Part shown: piece after piece, positions 1 to 6,578 of the stretch
Position numbering within the stretch: the stretch's first letter is position 1
How the letters are laid out: the number at the start of each line of letters is the position of its first letter
Origin: Candidatus Mcinerneyibacteriota bacterium
GTDB taxonomy: Bacteria > AUK180 > JAQVHJ01
NCBI GenBank assembly: GCA_030630935.1
Contig: DAOVMD010000104.1
Location: 1 to 8,683, forward strand
Length of the DNA: 8,683 bases
Direction: 5' to 3'
Program-made: the position numbers and the translations under genes
The notes under the pieces: model-generated
What the model was told of the DNA's origin: nothing
The model's input: only the letters and a program-made list of their open reading frames with translations
The model's database searches: none

Positions 1-1119
1 ACCTGTAATTATTCCAATCATTAACGCGAAAGAAAAATTATGTAAAGCTTCTCCTCCCCAAATAAAAATTGCCAAAACAACCATGAATGTTGTTAATGAT
101 GTAAGGAATGTTCTACTAAGGGTTTGATTAATAGAGTAATTAATTAGTTCCTCATACGTTTTCTTATGACGGCTTGTTTTAAGAGTCTCTCTAATTCTAT
201 CATAAATTACAATTGTATCATTCAACGAATAACCAATAATCGTCAGAATAGCCGCAATAATAGGAATGTTAAACTCTTTATTCAGCAATGCAAAAACTCC
301 AATTGTGATCAAGATATCATGGATAAGCGCAAGGATTGCACCAATTGCATATTTTAATTCAAATCGTAAACTAATATAAACTAGTAACCCTATTAATGCA
401 AAAATAATTATTACAAAAGCTGTCTTCCTTAATTCTTTTCCTACTTTTGGTCCAATCAAGGTTGTTTCTCTAATCAGGAAATCATCCTTACCTTCAAATA
501 AAGTCTTAAGGTCAGATTGAAAAGAATCAACTATACTCTGGGTCATTAAATCAGCAATCCCTTCCTTAATCTCACGTTTATTAGCAGTGTTAAGGTTTAT
601 CTTCATCAATTCCGGATTGAGATCCTCAGAATCAACCGCAATTACAGAAGTCTCTGAAGTCTTCTTGAGATTATTCAGATCTGGAGGTGACATAACCTGA
701 ACAGTGAAGATCCTCTTAAAATCATTCATCTGAACTGTTTTAAGCCCAATAACTTCTGCTGCTTCCTTAAGTGTCTTAAAAGAACCCTTGGCTGTGCGAG
801 CTTTGATTAACTTCTCACTCAACTCCTCAGAAAATGCTGGGATCTTCTTCTCAATGATTATCTCTGTGCCTTCTTTTCCCTTAATCCGCTTAACATTTAC
901 ATTTAATTCCTTCCTGATCATATTCTGTTCATCAAGGGTTAATTCATTTTCAAACTTAATCTGCATCTTAATCCCGCCATCAAAATCAATTCCAAAGTTC
1001 AGGCCTCCACGGATTACAATTATGAAAAATAATCCTATTAAAATTAATATCCCGGAAATAAGATATGCCTTTTTTCGGAAGTTAATAAAATCAACATTAG
1101 TATTCCTTAGCCAACGCAT
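1..1119 (-). CDS. secF: Protein translocase subunit SecF, C-terminus cut by window edge
   Basis: SecF works with SecD in the inner membrane, using the proton gradient to pull proteins out of the SecYEG channel on the periplasmic side. The visible 373 residues start at an ATG preceded by AGGAG six bases upstream. Transmembrane helix 1 is near residues 17-36, followed directly by the SecF signature FGIDFDGG (42-49). Helices 2-5 lie near 232-250, 256-276, 284-304 and 335-355, and a sixth begins at about 360. Asp268 (in LIHD) and the SLNDTIVIYDRIRE motif (298-311, including Arg308/Arg310) match the conserved charged positions implicated in proton transfer in SecDF. The periplasmic segment (about 37-231) is about twice the usual SecF size. 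Residues about 92-193 are extra and hold GSFKTLKEAAEVIGL and INLNTANKREI, which look like pieces of a ComEA helix-hairpin-helix. The gene follows secD by 13 bases, so co-translation is likely. The end, perhaps 20-40 residues, is outside the window. Confidence 0.95.
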   Translation of the reverse strand, partial: MRWLRNTNVDFINFRKKAYLISGILILIGLFFIIVIRGGLNFGIDFDGGIKMQIKFENELTLDEQNMIRKELNVNVKRIKGKEGTEIIIEKKIPAFSEELSEKLIKARTAKGSFKTLKEAAEVIGLKTVQMNDFKRIFTVQVMSPPDLNNLKKTSETSVIAVDSEDLNPELMKINLNTANKREIKEGIADLMTQSIVDSFQSDLKTLFEGKDDFLIRETTLIGPKVGKELRKTAFVIIIFALIGLLVYISLRFELKYAIGAILALIHDILITIGVFALLNKEFNIPIIAAILTIIGYSLNDTIVIYDRIRETLKTSRHKKTYEELINYSINQTLSRTFLTSLTTFMVVLAIFIWGGEALHNFSFALMIGIITG

Positions 1120-1132
1120 GGTTTTCTCCTAT

Positions 1133-2557
1133 TTATATGCTTAATTTTTTCACTTTAAAATTATTCAAAATAATATCAAATGCCAGCTTAGTAAAAACAA
1201 TTGCCGTAAACATACTGGCTAAAATTCCAATCGATAATGTTACTGCAAATCCTTTGATTGGACCTGTTCCAAATTTAAAGAGTACCAATGCCGCGATAAG
1301 AGTAGTTACATTAGCATCTAAAATTGTAACCCAGGCCTTTTTAAAACCAGCATCAATTGCTGCTCCAACTGTCTTACCGAGCCGTAGCTCTTCTTTTGTT
1401 CTTTCAAATATTAAAACGTTTGCGTCCACAGCCATACCAACCGTCAGAATTAAACCTGCAATTCCGGGAAGGGTAAGGGTGAAATGGAATAAGGTCATAA
1501 TCCCAAGAACAATTATTAAATTTAAAAACAATGCGAAATTAACAATTAAGCCGGAAGCTTTGTAATAAAATAACATGAATAAAATCACAAAAACCCCACC
1601 AATTAAGATTGAGATCGCACCAAAATAAATTGAATCCTTTCCAAGAGATGGACCAATTGTCTGATTGTGCAATACTATAACCGGAGCAGGTAAAGCACCT
1701 GTCCTTAACTTCAATGCCAGGTCACTCGCAGTGTCAAGTGTAAATCCGCCGCCGCTTATCCTCGCACTTCCACTTGGAATAGGTTCATCAATAACCGGTG
1801 CGGAAATAATAACATCGTCAAGGATAATTGCTAACCGCTCATTAACATGTTGTGATGTAATTCTATAAAAAATCTTACCACCCTTCTTGTTGAAGTTTAT
1901 AGTAACATACGGTGCTCCCATTGTACTTGATGAAAAATTCATCCGGGCATCTTTAATCATATCACCGGTTAAGAGTGTCTTTGATTTTACAAGAAAAGGT
2001 TTTTTGAGGACTTTCCCATATTCATCTCTTCCATATTGAAAAAGAATCTCTCTACCTCTTGGTAAAATAACATCTTTAACAATTTTACCTGTTTCAGGAT
2101 CAATGTACCTGGTTATATCTCCTTTCTCATCCAATAATTTAAACTCTAAATAAGCAGTGGATTGAATTAAGTCAATCGCACGATCAGTATCAGCGATGCC
2201 GGGAAGCTCAACCACTATCTTAGTCGAACCTTCTTTGGCAACTGTCGGTTCTGAAACTCCAAACTCATCAATCCTGGTCCTGATCTTTGCAATTACACGG
2301 TCAATTGCATCTTTCTTCTGAGCTGCTGGAATTTCTGAAGTATCAACCTCAAGAACTACACGAATACCTCCTTGAAGGTCAAGACCAAGGCTGATCTTCC
2401 TCTCTTCTAATTGTTTAATCTCAGCAGATGTAAGCTTCTCTAAACGTTCTTCATCAGAATACGAATACCATTTCAAAGTCGGAATAATTGACATAATGGC
2501 TAAAACTACAACAACCACTACTAATAAACTTCTCCATAAAATACTTTTTCTTCTCAT
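1133..2557 (-). CDS. secD: Protein translocase subunit SecD
   Basis: SecD is the larger partner of SecF in the RND-like export motor that completes Sec-dependent translocation. This 474-residue protein has an N-terminal transmembrane helix (about 10-28) and the SecD signature SLGLDLQGG (56-64). A large periplasmic region follows, with RIDEFGVSEPTV (95-106), VVELPGI (115-121) and the stretch ending LRTGALPAPV (284-293). IGPSLGKDSI (301-310) leads into five C-terminal helices, near 308-330, 335-355, 360-383, 408-428 and 436-462. GMAVDANVLIFERTKEE (374-390) holds Asp378, matching the essential intramembrane Asp of Thermus SecDF. The ATG start has AGGAG five bases upstream and a plausible promoter in the preceding 85-base gap. 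The protein ends KLSI, 13 bases before secF. No yajC lies upstream, where many bacteria carry it; an exported hypothetical protein takes that place. The gene looks intact and of normal length. Confidence 0.97.
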   Translation of the reverse strand: MRRKSILWRSLLVVVVVVLAIMSIIPTLKWYSYSDEERLEKLTSAEIKQLEERKISLGLDLQGGIRVVLEVDTSEIPAAQKKDAIDRVIAKIRTRIDEFGVSEPTVAKEGSTKIVVELPGIADTDRAIDLIQSTAYLEFKLLDEKGDITRYIDPETGKIVKDVILPRGREILFQYGRDEYGKVLKKPFLVKSKTLLTGDMIKDARMNFSSSTMGAPYVTINFNKKGGKIFYRITSQHVNERLAIILDDVIISAPVIDEPIPSGSARISGGGFTLDTASDLALKLRTGALPAPVIVLHNQTIGPSLGKDSIYFGAISILIGGVFVILFMLFYYKASGLIVNFALFLNLIIVLGIMTLFHFTLTLPGIAGLILTVGMAVDANVLIFERTKEELRLGKTVGAAIDAGFKKAWVTILDANVTTLIAALVLFKFGTGPIKGFAVTLSIGILASMFTAIVFTKLAFDIILNNFKVKKLSI

Positions 2558-2606
2558 AGATACTCCTAAATAATAATATTATTTACTATATTATATAAAA
2601 GAAATG

Positions 2607-2635
2607 ATTTTAACATAAATTTAGAAAAAAATCAA
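2607..2635 (-). promoter_or_regulatory. Candidate sigma70-type promoter for secDF
   Basis: Read on the minus strand, TTGATT (2630-2635) and TAAAAT (2607-2612) are separated by exactly 17 bases and lie about 50 bases upstream of the secD start codon. A second TATAAT-like box sits at 2590-2595 but lacks a good -35 partner. The gap is very AT-rich, so chance matches are likely. If real, it would let secDF be expressed independently of the upstream ackA-led genes. Confidence 0.4.
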
Positions 2636-2642
2636 GGTGTTT

Positions 2643-3971
2643 TTAGAAAAATTTCAAAATCATTAACTTCCCTGATTTAAATACTAGGATATCATTTTTT
2701 ATCTTATCAGCATTATAAACATAGGAGATTCGTTTGATGTCACCAACGTCAATTGTAAAAATCGGTAATCCACCTATACCAAGTTTTTCATCATTGATAT
2801 GAACACTAAGCTTGCCTTTATAATAATAAATTACATCTTCAATTTTATCGCCTGTAATATCGCTTAAGAAAAAATTATTCAGTGTATAAAACAAATCTGA
2901 CTTACCGTCAACTTGAATAAACTTATAGGCCTTTGTGGGCATCCTTTTATAGCGCCCCTTTTCCCACTGTATCCGGGGTACAAAATAAACATCTAAAACC
3001 TTATCTTTCTTGACATATTGCTTAAGCGCAATAGGTTGAATATAGTAAATCACCAGAAGATCTGATAACTTCCCCTTGTCCAGCCGACCCCCATGAATAT
3101 CAACTGCATTTTCCTTAATTCTCGATATTAATGGAGGAGTTGAAATATCTCCATCAAAATATATCTCTACTTTTGTACTGGTATAGATATCAGAAAAAAT
3201 CATCAAGTCACGGTGACCATTTAAATCAATATCGCGGAAGGAATATCTGAAGTTTTTATAGGGAGCTATCTTTATTTTAAATTCTAGACTTAAATCTTCA
3301 TTGTTAATAATTTTATACAATAAAATGCTATTGCCCACAAAAACTGTGAAATACCGGTCATCACCTTTTGAAAAAATATGCAGGTATTTAAATTCGTAAC
3401 TAAGTTTTTCTGATGGTGGTATTGAATTATAACTGACAGAAAATTCCGTTTTAACCTCACCCGGCAGAAAAACACCCTTACTTGTAATCGGTTTGTCTCC
3501 CATTCCAAAATAAACCCGGTAACCGTCATCTTCCGGAATTGAAATTGCATAATTGTCATCGTCAAATTTAAATATAAAATTATTCCTATAGTTGATACCT
3601 AACCTAATTGGGAAAACAGTTGCGATGTCTCTTAGTTTCTTAGGCTTGCTGCCGTCCAACGGAACATATTCAATGCTACTTTTCTTAAGTAAAATCAAAA
3701 AATCATTAAATATCTCAAAATCAATACAGTTCTCTCTTGTCGAATAAATCTCCTTAAGCTCTGATGTCTCAGGATTGTATTCCTGAAAAATAACCATATC
3801 AGCAGTCCTTAACATAAAAATATATTTCGACAATTCAGAATCTTTAATGTTGCTGCCTTTTATCTTTACAATATCTCCCGTTATATTGATGGTGTCCTGC
3901 TTATACTGATATGGAAAAGTGAAATTTACTGTTAAAAAAAGAAGGAAAATTATAAGAATATTTTTTTTCAT
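2643..3971 (-). CDS. Exported hypothetical protein with FG-GAP/VCBS-like repeats
   Basis: I do not recognise this 442-residue protein as a named family. It has a signal peptide: Lys2-Lys3, a hydrophobic core (about 5-18), and likely cleavage near residues 20-22. There is no lipobox cysteine, so it is probably periplasmic or outer-surface. The rest is beta-rich with no membrane helices. In the second half, short Asp/Gly turns precede hydrophobic strands: DIDLNGHRDL (247-256, close to the calcium-loop pattern DxDxNGxxD), GGRLDKGKLSDLLVIY (294-309), SDITGDKIEDVIYYY (370-384) and NADKIKNDILVF (420-431). This spacing suggests blades of a degenerate integrin-alpha-like beta-propeller (inference). 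Its ATG overlaps the stop of the upstream DUF1573 lipoprotein gene as ATGA, and no strong Shine-Dalgarno is seen, so translational coupling is likely. That link suggests the two exported proteins act together. The function is unknown. Confidence 0.85.
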   Translation of the reverse strand: MKKNILIIFLLFLTVNFTFPYQYKQDTINITGDIVKIKGSNIKDSELSKYIFMLRTADMVIFQEYNPETSELKEIYSTRENCIDFEIFNDFLILLKKSSIEYVPLDGSKPKKLRDIATVFPIRLGINYRNNFIFKFDDDNYAISIPEDDGYRVYFGMGDKPITSKGVFLPGEVKTEFSVSYNSIPPSEKLSYEFKYLHIFSKGDDRYFTVFVGNSILLYKIINNEDLSLEFKIKIAPYKNFRYSFRDIDLNGHRDLMIFSDIYTSTKVEIYFDGDISTPPLISRIKENAVDIHGGRLDKGKLSDLLVIYYIQPIALKQYVKKDKVLDVYFVPRIQWEKGRYKRMPTKAYKFIQVDGKSDLFYTLNNFFLSDITGDKIEDVIYYYKGKLSVHINDEKLGIGGLPIFTIDVGDIKRISYVYNADKIKNDILVFKSGKLMILKFF

Positions 3972-4990
3972 TTTAACACTTGGAATTGTAATTTAATTTT
4001 AAACATACTAACTTTTTCATGAGAAGTTTTTATTACTAACTCATCTTTAATTAAACCCGGTTTAACATTCTCTGTATCAAGCCAGACTATTATTCCATAA
4101 CGGCTGCCTTTCTTCAACTCGGAAATCTTAACCTTAATGTTTGGATTTTTCACCTTTACACTCTTAACAGAGAATTTAACCTTATCAGAATAAACTAAAA
4201 GCATCTGAGCACGGAAGTCTCCCCGTCTTTGCCTGATCGTAATATTACTACGATTAACGTTAATATCAGATTTTATATCGGCGGAAACCGGAACTGTAAT
4301 CTTTGGCATCTTTTTATCATCAAGCTCAATAATTATCTTACCGTTTACCCTTCCAATATAGTTCCCCTTAATACTTACCTCTAACTCTATCCCTTTCCTG
4401 CCTTTCTCAACAAAATCTTTTTGAACAAAACTAAAGAATGAATCATTAATTCCATAGACTCGTTTTACTATTACTGCTTTGGCACGGTCGGGAAATATCC
4501 TGATTTTCCTCTTATAAGGATAAGCATAGGGAATCTTACCAAAATTCAGATTAGTTGGCCTGACAACAATGTATGCACGAACAAAACCAGCAATTGTTAT
4601 CGGAATATTCTCCTTCAAAGGATCATTGGTAATTACATGAATGGTCTTCTTCACTTTATTCAGATAGGTTCCCGTCTTAAATATTACTTTAATCTCACCC
4701 GTTCCACCGGGGGGGATTGGTTCTTTGGGCCACTTCGGAACTGTACAACCACAGGTGGACCTGACATTCTTGATTAAAAGAGGACCGGTTCCGATATTCT
4801 TAAACTTATAAATGTGTTCAATCGAAACCTTCTGGTCAGCCTCGCCAAAATTAAACTCTGTCTCGGAAAATTTGATCCTGGGAATACGCTCTTCGACAAT
4901 TAAACCCTTCTCTTCAGTTTCACAACTTGTTGCAAAAAAGATCAGTAATAAAAACATTGAAATCAGAATAGATCTGCTGCTCCTTCTCAT
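3968..4990 (-). CDS. DUF1573-domain lipoprotein with three Ig-like (ASH-type) domains
   Basis: This 340-residue protein begins with a lipoprotein signal: basic MRRSSR, a hydrophobic core (8-19), then lipobox ATSC with Cys23 as the predicted lipidated residue. The first mature domain (about 38-137) has the DUF1573 hallmarks: FNFGEAD (46-52), a KFKNIGTGPL strand-turn (62-71), the STCGCTVP cysteine motif with Cys80 and Cys82, the proline-glycine turn PPGGTGEIKVIF (93-104), and ITND near 120. A second similar domain opens with RPTNLNFGKI (144-153), and a third beta-rich domain fills about 245-340. DUF1573 belongs to the ASH/MSP-like immunoglobulin superfamily. Such proteins are common in diderm anaerobes, but their role is mostly unknown; a scaffold or binding role at the envelope is inference. 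The ATG start has AAAGGAG six bases upstream. It follows ackA by 28 bases and overlaps the next exported gene by four, so all three are probably one transcript. Confidence 0.88.
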   Translation of the reverse strand: MRRSSRSILISMFLLLIFFATSCETEEKGLIVEERIPRIKFSETEFNFGEADQKVSIEHIYKFKNIGTGPLLIKNVRSTCGCTVPKWPKEPIPPGGTGEIKVIFKTGTYLNKVKKTIHVITNDPLKENIPITIAGFVRAYIVVRPTNLNFGKIPYAYPYKRKIRIFPDRAKAVIVKRVYGINDSFFSFVQKDFVEKGRKGIELEVSIKGNYIGRVNGKIIIELDDKKMPKITVPVSADIKSDINVNRSNITIRQRRGDFRAQMLLVYSDKVKFSVKSVKVKNPNIKVKISELKKGSRYGIIVWLDTENVKPGLIKDELVIKTSHEKVSMFKIKLQFQVLK

Positions 4991-5018
4991 TCTTCGCTCC
5001 TTTCTAATTTATTAAAAA

Positions 5019-6224
5019 TTACATTGATTTATAAATCCTTAAAGTATCACGCGCAATTACTAATTCTTCGTTGGTTGGAATGACAATAACTTTTACTTTG
5101 GAATCATCTGCATTTATAAAGCCTTCCTTACCCCTTACTGTTTCCTTATTCTTTTCTGAATCGAGTTTTATCCCGAGACATTCAAGGTTCTCACAAGCTG
5201 CTGCTCGAGTAAGATCTGAATTCTCTCCAATACCTGCAGTAAATACAAGCGCGTCAAGCCCGCATAAAACTCCAATATAAGACGCAATATATTTCTTTAA
5301 ACGATAAGCCGTTACATCAAATGCTCGTTTCGCTTCTTTACTTCCTGATATCATCTTTTCTTCTATCTCTCTTGAGTCATTTGAAATACCGGATAAACCT
5401 AATAATCCACTCTCCTTATTAAGAATATCATCCATATCCCTGTAATCAACATCATAATTCTCCATTAAGAAAATAGGAATAAACGGATCAATATCACCGC
5501 AACGTGTTCCCATTACTAATCCCTCCAATGGCGTAAAACCCATTGATGTATCAACTGATTTGCCGCCGTCAATCGCTGCAATACTACAACCATTCCCTAG
5601 ATGAGCAGTAATAATTTTTAAAGATTCAATCGGCTTACCAAGTAATTCCGCAGCGCGATGTGCTACATAATAATGCGAGGTACCGTGAAAACCATACCTG
5701 CGAATAAAATACTTTTTATAATATTCCATCGGTAATGCATATAAATATGCATGTTCAGGGATAGTCTGATGAAAGGCAGTATCAAAAACTGCTACTTGAA
5801 TTACTCCTTTAAATAACTTCTCAGAAGCCTCAATACCATGAATATTATGAGGATTATGCAATGGCGCTAACTTCTTACAATCATGTAAAACTTTCATAAC
5901 TTCCGGTGTCACTAATGTAGATTCCGAAAACTTCTCACATCCATGAACTACACGGTGACCTACTGCCTTAATATCCGAAACATCTTTAATCACTCCATAC
6001 TCCGAACTGAGAAGAATTCTAACAACTTCTTTTATTGCTTGTGAATGGTTTTTTATATCTTTAACTTCCTCAAATCTCCGACCGTCTCTACACTTGTGCT
6101 TAACCTTAGCATCTTCCTCACCTAATCGTTCTACTAAACCCTTCGCTAAATATTTTTCTGTACTCATCTCTATTAATTGATACTTAACTGATGAACTGCC
6201 GCAGTTCAAAACTAATATACTCAT
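5019..6224 (-). CDS. ackA: Acetate kinase
   Basis: Acetate kinase (EC 2.7.2.1) interconverts acetyl phosphate plus ADP with acetate plus ATP, the substrate-level ATP step of acetate fermentation, in the cytoplasm. The 401-residue length is typical. Residues important in the Methanosarcina enzyme are present at almost the same numbers: Asn7 in VLNCGSSSVKY, Arg91 in HRVVHG, His123 in APLHNPHN, Asp148 in VAVFDTAFHQTIP, His180 in RRYGFHGTSHY, Arg241 in MGTRCGDIDP, and Glu386 in PTNEEL. The AGIGENS glycine loop is at 330-336. The usual VVHGG reads VVHGC here (Cys96). The frame stays open to 6269, but I chose the ATG at 6224. It starts the conserved SILVLNCGSS strand, has GGAGGT just upstream, and lies downstream of a promoter that the longer start would overlap. 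No phosphotransacetylase gene (pta) is next to it; the gene leads an operon with envelope-protein genes. Confidence 0.97.
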   Translation of the reverse strand: MSILVLNCGSSSVKYQLIEMSTEKYLAKGLVERLGEEDAKVKHKCRDGRRFEEVKDIKNHSQAIKEVVRILLSSEYGVIKDVSDIKAVGHRVVHGCEKFSESTLVTPEVMKVLHDCKKLAPLHNPHNIHGIEASEKLFKGVIQVAVFDTAFHQTIPEHAYLYALPMEYYKKYFIRRYGFHGTSHYYVAHRAAELLGKPIESLKIITAHLGNGCSIAAIDGGKSVDTSMGFTPLEGLVMGTRCGDIDPFIPIFLMENYDVDYRDMDDILNKESGLLGLSGISNDSREIEEKMISGSKEAKRAFDVTAYRLKKYIASYIGVLCGLDALVFTAGIGENSDLTRAAACENLECLGIKLDSEKNKETVRGKEGFINADDSKVKVIVIPTNEELVIARDTLRIYKSM

Positions 6225-6227
6225 CTT

Positions 6228-6233
6228 ACCTCC
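6228..6233 (-). promoter_or_regulatory. ackA: Ribosome binding site fixing the ackA start
   Basis: On the minus strand GGAGGT lies three bases before the ATG at 6224, a strong though slightly close Shine-Dalgarno. No comparable site precedes the alternative in-frame ATG at 6269, which would add 15 Asn/Ile/Lys-rich residues not typical of acetate kinases. Confidence 0.8.
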
Positions 6234-6259
6234 AGATGTTTTTATATTAATATTTATTA

Positions 6260-6289
6260 AGTTTATCATATTTTATTAAAATAAGTCAA
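6260..6289 (-). promoter_or_regulatory. Candidate sigma70-type promoter for the ackA operon
   Basis: The minus strand has TTGACT (6284-6289, five of six consensus bases) and TAAACT (6260-6265, four of six) with an 18-base spacer. This predicts a start near 6253 and a leader of about 28 bases ending in the ackA ribosome binding site. It is the best -35 match in the gap and sits correctly for the 6224 start. The -10 box is only moderate. Confidence 0.5.
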
Positions 6290-6400
6290 GAACATTTTTG
6301 AGGTTTTTTTAGTGGGAATAAGCGCACAAATATCTTAAAAACACTCACAAAGGTGGCGACGTGTCCCTAAAACATATGGTCACTGTTGAGAATTAAACAT

Positions 6401-6421
6401 AAGGAGTGGAGAATGTGGTAA
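6401..6421 (+). other. Orphan ribosome binding site with a two-codon frame
   Basis: On the plus strand AAGGAG (6401-6406) is followed after six bases by ATG TGG TAA (6413-6421), a well-formed initiation site that encodes only Met-Trp before a stop. It lies in the GC-richer patch and faces the 3' end of the oppositely oriented icd gene, so no plus-strand gene follows. It may be a scar of a lost gene or mobile element, or simply chance. Confidence 0.3.
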
Positions 6422-6462
6422 ATATATAAAAATTATTCTAATTTATTAAGGCAGTTTTTGAT

Positions 6463-6477
6463 AAATCGACGCGATTT
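6463..6477. repeat. Short perfect inverted repeat
   Basis: AAATCG and CGATTT are perfect reverse complements separated by three bases (ACG). Neither side is followed by a T run, so it does not look like an intrinsic terminator for icd. It could be a protein-binding site or a weak RNA hairpin, but six base pairs can arise by chance in a gap of this size. Confidence 0.35.
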
Positions 6478-6578
6478 GGAGAGATATATATTTGTCTAAA
6501 TAATAGAAAAAAGTATAACACCTAAGAAAACCTTAACTTCATAGTCGAAATTCCTTACAGTTCATATAGTGCAAATTT

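Larger units (their letters stand above)
6225..6578. other. Gene-free region between icd and ackA
   Basis: This gap of about 350 bases has no frame resembling a protein on either strand. Its left part carries the ackA promoter and ribosome binding site. Its middle (about 6350-6410) is GC-richer than its surroundings, about 43% by hand count. It contains an orphan plus-strand ribosome binding site followed by ATG TGG TAA. The right part is AT-rich with one short perfect inverted repeat (6463-6477). I found no convincing rho-independent terminator for the icd transcript: no GC-rich hairpin is followed by a T run on the minus strand. No tRNA, riboswitch or small-RNA signature was recognisable by eye. 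Confidence 0.6.

Noticed and set aside
788-1144. Plus-strand open frame of 118 codons with hydrophobic stretches
   Set aside because: It lies fully antisense to the start of secF. Its hydrophobicity is a mirror effect of the sense gene, and it has no recognisable domain.
1137-1565. Plus-strand open frame of 142 codons
   Set aside because: It is antisense to the C-terminal membrane part of secD, which is clearly the real gene; no family resemblance is seen.
3290-3565. Second minus-strand frame of 91 codons inside the exported hypothetical gene
   Set aside because: It overlaps the propeller-like protein in another frame, its composition is odd, and the longer frame has the signal peptide and repeat turns.
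6225-6269. N-terminal extension of acetate kinase to an upstream ATG
   Set aside because: It would place the start inside the candidate promoter, has no ribosome binding site, and adds residues not typical of the family.
6487-6560. Intrinsic terminator for icd around the TAAG/CTTA pairing
   Set aside because: The stem is only four A/T-rich base pairs and is not directly followed by a T run on the minus strand.
6225-6578. tRNA, riboswitch or CRISPR content in the long gap
   Set aside because: No cloverleaf, no conserved aptamer core and no regularly spaced repeats could be recognised by eye.
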